The notes under the pieces are model-generated. The model saw only the letters and a program-made list of their open reading frames with translations. It did not search any database and had not been told where the DNA came from. A DNA stretch of 61,496 bases from Microbacteriaceae bacterium (lineage in GTDB: Bacteria; Actinomycetota; Actinomycetes; Actinomycetales; Microbacteriaceae): assembly GCA_029979375.1 (NCBI GenBank), contig JAPOHQ010000001.1:1-61496 (forward strand), in the 5' to 3' direction. This document shows positions 56,176-61,496 of the stretch, one piece after another. Position numbers and translations under genes: made by a program. Position 1 is the stretch's first letter; each line of letters starts with the position of its first letter.

Positions 56176-57602
56176 TTGAGCTCCCGAACCGCTGCGATGA
56201 ACTTATCCCCGCGCTCTGCATAGTCCTTGAACTGATCGATGGATGCAGCCGCGGGAGCCAGCAGCACGGTGTCCCCCGCCGCTGCCAACGAGGTCGCTGC
56301 ACTCACCGCCTGACTCATCACATCATCACCTGAGATGACAGTAACTTGAGCGCCTGGAAGCAGCTCGGTGACAAGCCGAGCGGTCTGATCCGAGGTTATT
56401 CCAATTACGACGACGGCTTTTAGCCTCTTGGCGTGAGTTTGAATGAGCTCGCGAGGGTCGGTCCCCTTGAAGTCTCCTCCCATGATCCAAACCACCGAAT
56501 CGTAGGAAGTCAGTGAGCTGTTCGCCGCATGGGGATTGGTGGCCTTCGAGTCATTGACGAAGCTAACGCCGGCGCTAACTGCAACCAGCTGATTTCTATG
56601 GGGCGAGATCTGAAAGCTTGAAAGCGCATGCTTTATCTCAGCTGGAGAGACAGCTACGGCTCTGGTAAGAGCAGTTGCCGCTGCAACGTTGGCTTTGAGC
56701 TGGTCCGAAACGCTCGCAATCTCACCGAGGTCTGCCTCGGTCACAATCTCGAGGGCCCGGTCTTTGCGATTGTCGAGAAAGGCGCGGTCCACAAGGATGT
56801 CCTCGACAAAGCCAATCGACGAGGGTTGCGGGGTGAACAGCGAGAAACCAATTGCTCGGCAACCCTCTATTACATCCGCAGCCTTGGCCGCCTCTAGGGT
56901 CTTGTCATCCTGCTCGTTGAAGATGATGGCCTTCTCGGTTCCAAGAAAGACCTTTGCCTTGGCAGCAAAGTAGTTCGCGAGGTTGCCATGCCAATCGACG
57001 TGATCCTCGGCAAAGTTCAAAAAAGCTGAGGCAACCGGGTGAATCTCGCCAATGTAGTGCAGCTGGAAGCTCGAGAGTTCAACCACCAGATAGTCAAAGC
57101 CGACCGGGTCTCGAATCGCATCGAGGATCGGTGAACCGATGTTTCCACAAGCTAGTGCTCGCCGACCAGACCCATTCAGGATGTGGGAGACGAGCTCGCA
57201 GGTGGTGGTCTTGCCGTTTGTTCCAGTGATGGCTAGCCACCCAGCCACCTTGACTTTGTCCCTGAGCCGCCAGGCAAGGTCGATATCTGTAATCAGCGGA
57301 ATGCCTTCGCCGGAGAGGGATTGGACCAATGGGTGGGAGGGACTAAACCCCGGAGATACCACCGCGAAATTCGGCCTGAAGCCAAGCTCACCTAATAGCG
57401 CGGGGTCCTCTCCTGGAATGAAGCGTGATCCGATGACCTCAGTCATCTCGATGATTTCAGGCTTCGCGCTCGCGCCTATGGCTACCGTTTCGACGCCGAG
57501 TTCGACGAGCGTGTCTACCGCGCTGAAGCCGGACCTGGCCAGGCCAAGGACGACCGCCTTTAGATTTGACCAGTCAGCTTGCCATGAGGTGGGGAGGCTC
57601 AT
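56172..57602 (-). CDS. murD: UDP-MurNAc-Ala--D-glutamate ligase MurD
   Basis: This Mur ligase adds D-glutamate. The 476 residues have the N-terminal Rossmann phrase AVVLGLARSGFSAVDTLVELG, the ATP loop AITGTNGKTTTCELVSHIL, NFAEDHVDWHGNLANYFAAKAKVF, SPHRNQLVAVSAGVSFVNDSKATNPHAA and MGGDFKGTD. I chose the ATG at 57602, which overlaps the mraY stop in ATGA; five more in-frame codons upstream are unlikely to be used. Confidence 0.97.
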   Translation of the reverse strand: MSLPTSWQADWSNLKAVVLGLARSGFSAVDTLVELGVETVAIGASAKPEIIEMTEVIGSRFIPGEDPALLGELGFRPNFAVVSPGFSPSHPLVQSLSGEGIPLITDIDLAWRLRDKVKVAGWLAITGTNGKTTTCELVSHILNGSGRRALACGNIGSPILDAIRDPVGFDYLVVELSSFQLHYIGEIHPVASAFLNFAEDHVDWHGNLANYFAAKAKVFLGTEKAIIFNEQDDKTLEAAKAADVIEGCRAIGFSLFTPQPSSIGFVEDILVDRAFLDNRKDRALEIVTEADLGEIASVSDQLKANVAAATALTRAVAVSPAEIKHALSSFQISPHRNQLVAVSAGVSFVNDSKATNPHAANSSLTSYDSVVWIMGGDFKGTDPRELIQTHAKRLKAVVVIGITSDQTARLVTELLPGAQVTVISGDDVMSQAVSAATSLAAAGDTVLLAPAAASIDQFKDYAERGDKFIAAVRELK

Positions 57603-58702
57603 AGACCGTATATCCACTCCACATAGAACAGCCCCACCCCGGCTGCAACGCAGAGTGCGGCAATGATCCAGAACCGAACCACGATGGTGATCTCGGCCCA
57701 GCCCTTAAGTTCGAAGTGGTGATGCAGCGGTGACATCAGGAACACTCGCCTGCCAGTACCCGTGCGCCACTTGGTTAGCTTGAAGAATGCCCTCTGGATA
57801 ACCACGGAACCGGTGACAATGACGAAGATGCCGCCAATGAGCACGAGCAAAAGCTCGGTTCTCGAGAGGACCGCCAGGGCCGCTAGCGCACCGCCAAGGC
57901 CCAGCGATCCGGTATCTCCCATGAAAAGCTGCGCCGGGGAGGTGTTCCACCAAAGGAATCCCAAGCACGCGCCAACAATGGCAGCGGAAACCACCGCAAG
58001 ATCCAGCGGATCGCGGACCTCATAGCAGGCCGAGAGGTTCTCAACGGCGGTGCGGCAGGACTGGTTGAACTGCCAGAAACCGATGATCACATACGCTCCG
58101 ATGGCAAACACCGCGCTTCCTGATGCCAGTCCATCTAACCCATCGGCGATGTTCACACCGTTTGAGGAGCTCGCAACGAGCAGAAATACCCATCCGGTGA
58201 ACAACACCGCTCCGATGATGCTCCCCCAGAGGAACAGATCAACTGGGAGGTCTCGGAACAGGGAAATGTGAGTGCTGGCCGGAGTCAGGCCGCGATCGTC
58301 CGGAAACTGCAGTGCGAGGTAGGCAAAGACAACCGCCACAATCGCCTGGCCTGCGATCTTGGCCCAACCGCCAAGACCCAGGCTGCGCTGGTTGCGCACC
58401 TTCATTAGGTCGTCAACAAAACCAACGAGTCCCAAACCACTCATCATGAAGAGCACCAGTAGGGCCGAGGCACTTGGGTTCTCGCCATTTATAAACTTCG
58501 CCAAGAAATACGCGACTATCGCAGATATGAGGATTACTACCCCACCCATCGTTGGAGTGCCGCGCTTGGTTTGGTGGGTTTTCGGCCCATCATCACGAAT
58601 GAATTGGCCCCACTGAAGCTTCTTGAACAGATTTATGAATACTGGAGTGGCGAAGAGCGAGATTGCTAGTCCAATCCCGCCAGCGGCTAAGAGAGCTCTC
58701 AC
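57599..58702 (-). CDS. mraY: Phospho-MurNAc-pentapeptide transferase MraY
   Basis: This membrane enzyme makes lipid I from UDP-MurNAc-pentapeptide and undecaprenyl phosphate, the carrier regenerated by UppP. The 367 residues have about ten membrane segments. Catalytic motifs are GLVGFVDDLMKVRNQRSLGL (Asp pair), NGVNIADGLDGLASG, FMGDTGSLGLGGALA and MSPLHHHFELKGWAE. The GTG start overlaps the murF stop in GTGA. Confidence 0.97.
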   Translation of the reverse strand: MRALLAAGGIGLAISLFATPVFINLFKKLQWGQFIRDDGPKTHQTKRGTPTMGGVVILISAIVAYFLAKFINGENPSASALLVLFMMSGLGLVGFVDDLMKVRNQRSLGLGGWAKIAGQAIVAVVFAYLALQFPDDRGLTPASTHISLFRDLPVDLFLWGSIIGAVLFTGWVFLLVASSSNGVNIADGLDGLASGSAVFAIGAYVIIGFWQFNQSCRTAVENLSACYEVRDPLDLAVVSAAIVGACLGFLWWNTSPAQLFMGDTGSLGLGGALAALAVLSRTELLLVLIGGIFVIVTGSVVIQRAFFKLTKWRTGTGRRVFLMSPLHHHFELKGWAEITIVVRFWIIAALCVAAGVGLFYVEWIYGL

Positions 58703-60081
58703 TTCACACCCGCCAATTCATCTCCGAGAAACCTAAGTCCAGCGATGTTCGATGCCTTTACCAACACGACATCGCCGGGCTTTAGCTTGGCACGAATAGT
58801 CTCAAAAGCCGTGCTCATCGATTCGATGTACTCACTTTCGCCATCCCAGCTGCCCTCCTGGCTGGCGCCCATGTGAATCAGTTTGGCCTCCTCGCCAATC
58901 ACAAACAGCTTGTCGATTCCAAGCCGAACCACGAGCCTGCCGATCTGGTCGTGCTCCTGTGCTGAATACTCACCGAGTTCGGCCATTTGCCCCAGCACGG
59001 CCACTGTTCTATTGCCTGCTCTACCGAGGACCGCGAGGGTCTGAAGTGCAGCTCGCATCGAGTCTGGGGAGGCGTTGTAGGCATCGTTTATGACCCAGAA
59101 ATCGCCCGCTTTCAGCAATTGCATGCGCCAACGCTCGACAAAGTCGAGTTCTTGAGCCACCGCTAGCGATTCTTCAACTCCAACGCCCAGCTCCATGGCG
59201 GCCGCAATGGCTGCAGCCAAGTTCATGGCCTGATGCTCGCCCAGGATCTTCAGTTGCGCCTCGTGCCGGTTGCCAGCAACCTCAAACGTGACTTTGGTGC
59301 CGGCAAGCGAAAGCTCGGTGGAGATGAGCCTCACCGCAGCATCGTTGTCGAAACCAAAGCCAATCTTTCTTGCCTTGGTCTCGAAGTTTCTTACCCTGGG
59401 GTCATCGAGGTTCAGAACTGCGACGGAGCGAATGTGAGGCATCAGCTCCGCTTTGATTCGCTCGGTGGCTTCGATGCCACCGAATGCCCCGGCGTGGGCC
59501 ATGCCAACCTTTAGTTGAATGCCGATATCTGGTTTTGTCCAGCGAGCCAGTCCGTCTATGCTTCCTGGCCCCGCAGCCCCGAGTTCGAGCACTAAGAATC
59601 GGGTGTCCTGCTCGATCCTGAGAACAGTTAGCGGAAGCCCCACCTCGTTATTGAAGGAGGCCCTGGGATAGATGGTCTTGCCTTTGGTGGCCAAGATCTT
59701 GCCAAGGATGTTCTTCGTCGATGTCTTGCCGTTACTTCCCGTGATGCCAACGACCTGAAGGTCGCCTCGACTTCGAACTGCCTCCAGGACATGAGATGCC
59801 AACTGAGAAAGCGCGACCACGGTATCGGAAACCACAATCTGGTCTATCTCAGTATCCGCACTGGGACTCGAGACCACGGCCAAGGTTGCTCCCGAAAGCA
59901 GCGCGTCTACCAAATACTTGTGACCATCCTCATTTTCGCCAAGCTTGGCGAAGAAGATGCCGCCGGAGACGATCTCTCGCGAGTCTGTCTCGACAGGGCC
60001 CGAGACCACTCGGTCTGGATCTCCGCGAAATATCTCCCCGGAGACCGCGGTTGCAAGCTCGGCAAGGGTCATGGCGATCAT
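58699..60081 (-). CDS. murF: UDP-MurNAc-tripeptide--D-Ala-D-Ala ligase MurF
   Basis: This Mur ligase adds the D-Ala-D-Ala dipeptide and completes the stem. The 460 residues have the N-terminal substrate domain with VETDSREIVSGGIFFAKLGENEDGHKYL, the ATP loop GITGSNGKTSTKNILGKIL, ASFNNEVGLPLTVLRI, NDAYNASPDSMRAALQTL and VLGQMAELG. The ATG at 60081 overlaps the murE stop in ATGA; a second ATG three codons later is possible. Confidence 0.97.
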   Translation of the reverse strand: MIAMTLAELATAVSGEIFRGDPDRVVSGPVETDSREIVSGGIFFAKLGENEDGHKYLVDALLSGATLAVVSSPSADTEIDQIVVSDTVVALSQLASHVLEAVRSRGDLQVVGITGSNGKTSTKNILGKILATKGKTIYPRASFNNEVGLPLTVLRIEQDTRFLVLELGAAGPGSIDGLARWTKPDIGIQLKVGMAHAGAFGGIEATERIKAELMPHIRSVAVLNLDDPRVRNFETKARKIGFGFDNDAAVRLISTELSLAGTKVTFEVAGNRHEAQLKILGEHQAMNLAAAIAAAMELGVGVEESLAVAQELDFVERWRMQLLKAGDFWVINDAYNASPDSMRAALQTLAVLGRAGNRTVAVLGQMAELGEYSAQEHDQIGRLVVRLGIDKLFVIGEEAKLIHMGASQEGSWDGESEYIESMSTAFETIRAKLKPGDVVLVKASNIAGLRFLGDELAGVK

Positions 60082-61496
60082 CGCTGAACCAACCCTCTTG
60101 CTATCTCAAGCGCATTGAAAGGAACTTTTTCGCCCTTGATTTCCCGGTAGTCAAGATTTCCAGGGCCACACCAGAGCACAGCCTCATCCTTGCCAGCCCT
60201 TTCAATCGCGGTCCTAATGGCCTCGGCAGGATCGGGGACCTCCACAAACTCTTGCTCTGCTGCGGCCAGGGCAGCGGTGAGTTCTGCGCGAATTGCCGCT
60301 GGGTCCTCGTCTCTGGGGTGCTGGTCGGTAACTATGACCAACCTAGAACCAGAGGTGGCATGTGCCATCAGGGAGCGTTTTCCCTTGTCTCGATTTCCAC
60401 TGGCTCCCAGCACAACAATGAGGCTCTTGTGGCTGGCCCGAAGATCCCGAACCGCGGCCTCGACGCCGGCTGGAGTGTGTGCGTAGTCGACATAGACAGC
60501 CGGGGCTGTGGATACCCTCTCAAGTCGGCCGGAAACCTGCAGTTCAATCTTGGACAGCGCCACCAGCAGAGCATCCGGGGCAACCCCAGACTCAAGAAGC
60601 ATTACTAGTGCGAGACCAAGGTTCTTTGCCATGGTCGGAGTGAGATTGACAGCTGCCGCAAGGCTTTGCTTGCCACTTAGCTCCAATTGGTCGTTCGAGT
60701 AGGTGAGCTGGTATTCGAGGTCCGCACCAATTCCAACCTTCGGAATAGCCGCTTGCTCGTAAAGCTGCTTGCCCCACTCATCCTCGACGTTGATAACGGC
60801 CCGCCTTGACCAGTTTTCTGCAAAGAGCTCGGCCTTGGTCTCAAAGTACTTCTCCATGCTCTGGTAATCATCTAGGTGATCACGCGAGAGATTCGTGAAT
60901 CCGACCATGTCAAACTCCAGGCCAGCTATGCGGCCTCGTTCAATTGCCTGAGCAGAGACTTCAATTACCGCCTTTGCATCACCCGCGCTTCGCATGTCAC
61001 TGAGCAGTTGGTGGATCCTCGGGGCTTCCGGTGTGGTCAGCTCGCTTTTTTGCCAGTTGCCTGCAATGCAGATGCCCGAACCCCCGATGAGGCCGGTCTT
61101 GCTATCGAGCGCGTTCATGAGACGGTGAAGGTAGGTGGTTGTGCTTGTCTTGCCGTTCGTGCCGGTGACGCCCAAAAGCCCGGTCTTCGGGGTTGCAAAG
61201 ATCTCGGCAGAGACCTCGCCGGCCGGCGACCTTGGGTCCTTGGCCAAGATGGTCGGTAACCCAAAGTCTCCCGTTTTATCGGTCAGCAGGGCCACCGCAC
61301 CCAGCTCGATTGCCTGCTGCAAGTGATCGAGCCCGTGAGAGTTCTTACCCGGAGCGGCGATGAACAGGTAGCCGGGTCTGATGTGCCGCGAGGAGAGGGC
61401 TGCGCCGGTCAGCTCAGCATCGCCAGTGGCGAATAGTCCCAGCTGCTTAGCCACCTGCGCAAGGCTAGGCACCTGGCTGTCCAAACTTGTTTGAAG
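60078..61496 (-). CDS. murE: MurE-type peptidoglycan ligase, 5' end at window edge
   Basis: This Mur ligase adds the third residue of the stem. It has LSSRHIRPGYLFIAAPG, the ATP loop GVTGTNGKTSTTTYLHRLM, EVSAQAIERGRIAGLEFDMVGFTNLSRDHLDDYQSMEKYF, YVDYAHTPAGVEAAV and VLGASGNRDKGKRSLM. The substrate motif reads TDQHPRDEDP, where meso-DAP enzymes have DNPR and many Lys enzymes have DDPR. The frame is open to the window edge; a TTG at 61484 (468 residues) is the first start inside it, so the true start may lie outside. Confidence 0.94.
   Translation of the reverse strand, partial: LQTSLDSQVPSLAQVAKQLGLFATGDAELTGAALSSRHIRPGYLFIAAPGKNSHGLDHLQQAIELGAVALLTDKTGDFGLPTILAKDPRSPAGEVSAEIFATPKTGLLGVTGTNGKTSTTTYLHRLMNALDSKTGLIGGSGICIAGNWQKSELTTPEAPRIHQLLSDMRSAGDAKAVIEVSAQAIERGRIAGLEFDMVGFTNLSRDHLDDYQSMEKYFETKAELFAENWSRRAVINVEDEWGKQLYEQAAIPKVGIGADLEYQLTYSNDQLELSGKQSLAAAVNLTPTMAKNLGLALVMLLESGVAPDALLVALSKIELQVSGRLERVSTAPAVYVDYAHTPAGVEAAVRDLRASHKSLIVVLGASGNRDKGKRSLMAHATSGSRLVIVTDQHPRDEDPAAIRAELTAALAAAEQEFVEVPDPAEAIRTAIERAGKDEAVLWCGPGNLDYREIKGEKVPFNALEIARGLVQR

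Noticed and set aside
1..61496. CRISPR arrays, insertion sequences, prophage or defence genes
   Set aside because: No repeat-spacer pattern, transposase, integrase, phage structural gene or recognised defence domain was found; gene content is core metabolism and cell division throughout.

Overview
The window is a dense chromosomal segment of a small-genome, moderate-GC actinobacterium. The best fit is Microbacteriaceae, possibly the streamlined freshwater Luna/Aquiluna/Rhodoluna type; that placement is inference. The support is an ErpA/Suf Fe-S system, RbpA, PafB/PafC, Wag31 (DivIVA), SepF, InhA-type FabI, quinol-cytochrome c oxidoreductase genes qcrCAB with ctaE and ctaCDF, a tmRNA whose tag ends in ALAA, and a dcw cluster in actinobacterial order. 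I recognise no mobile element, prophage, CRISPR array or defence island. Intergenic space is very small, most same-strand neighbours overlap by 1-8 bases, and eight of ten convergent pairs overlap at their 3' ends.

Layout. 1-1150: end of a Suf operon (Rieske-type ferredoxin end, sufC, sufT-like). 1143-2998 (minus): DUF3099, a small Cys/His protein, SURF1, bioY. 3075-4582: fabG and fabI of fatty-acid synthesis. 4579-7681: serB and glgC facing glgA across a 47-base divergent promoter (glycogen/alpha-glucan). 7692-14093: an ABC ATPase, ribosomal protein L31B, an exonuclease, an alpha/beta hydrolase with a GT4 glycosyltransferase, a histidine phosphatase with a sirtuin, tRNA-Leu(GAG), and a small helical protein coupled to uppP. 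14090-23238: PAC2 protein, HAD hydrolase, trmI, tandem-FKBP lipoprotein, pafB, pafC, a membrane protein, tatA, tatC, helY. The order equals the usual actinobacterial proteasome neighbourhood with the whole Pup/proteasome block missing. 23256-27269: lnt and a separate Dpm-like mannosyltransferase (lipoprotein/lipoglycan), rbpA, a glycerophosphodiesterase and a YczE-like membrane protein. 27349-38535: trpD with a frameshifted 3' end, ctaE-qcrCAB, a GNAT, tmRNA, ctaCDF, erpA and an M20 peptidase; the two respiratory operons converge on the tmRNA gene. 38571-43391: DUF3043, an aldo/keto reductase, hisD-nrdR-pyrD, a flavin reductase. 43388-61496 (all minus): murE-murF-mraY-murD-ftsW-murG-murC-ftsQ-ftsZ-yggS-sepF-yggT-wag31-lspA-rluD-dnaE, covering wall precursor synthesis, division, polar growth, lipoprotein processing and the replicative polymerase.

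Regulation visible in the DNA. At least twelve genes have a TAnnnT -10 box ending 6-7 bases before the start codon, the pattern of leaderless actinobacterial transcripts. Many starts are GTG or TTG. Several leaders hold perfect palindromes: one sequesters the rbpA Shine-Dalgarno, one abuts the bioY start codon, one lies in the ftsZ leader, and others lie in the promoters of the 13063 gene, trpD and ctaC. I found no complete new system; the most interesting items are these leader structures, the excised proteasome block, the trpD frameshift and the unusual MurE substrate motif.
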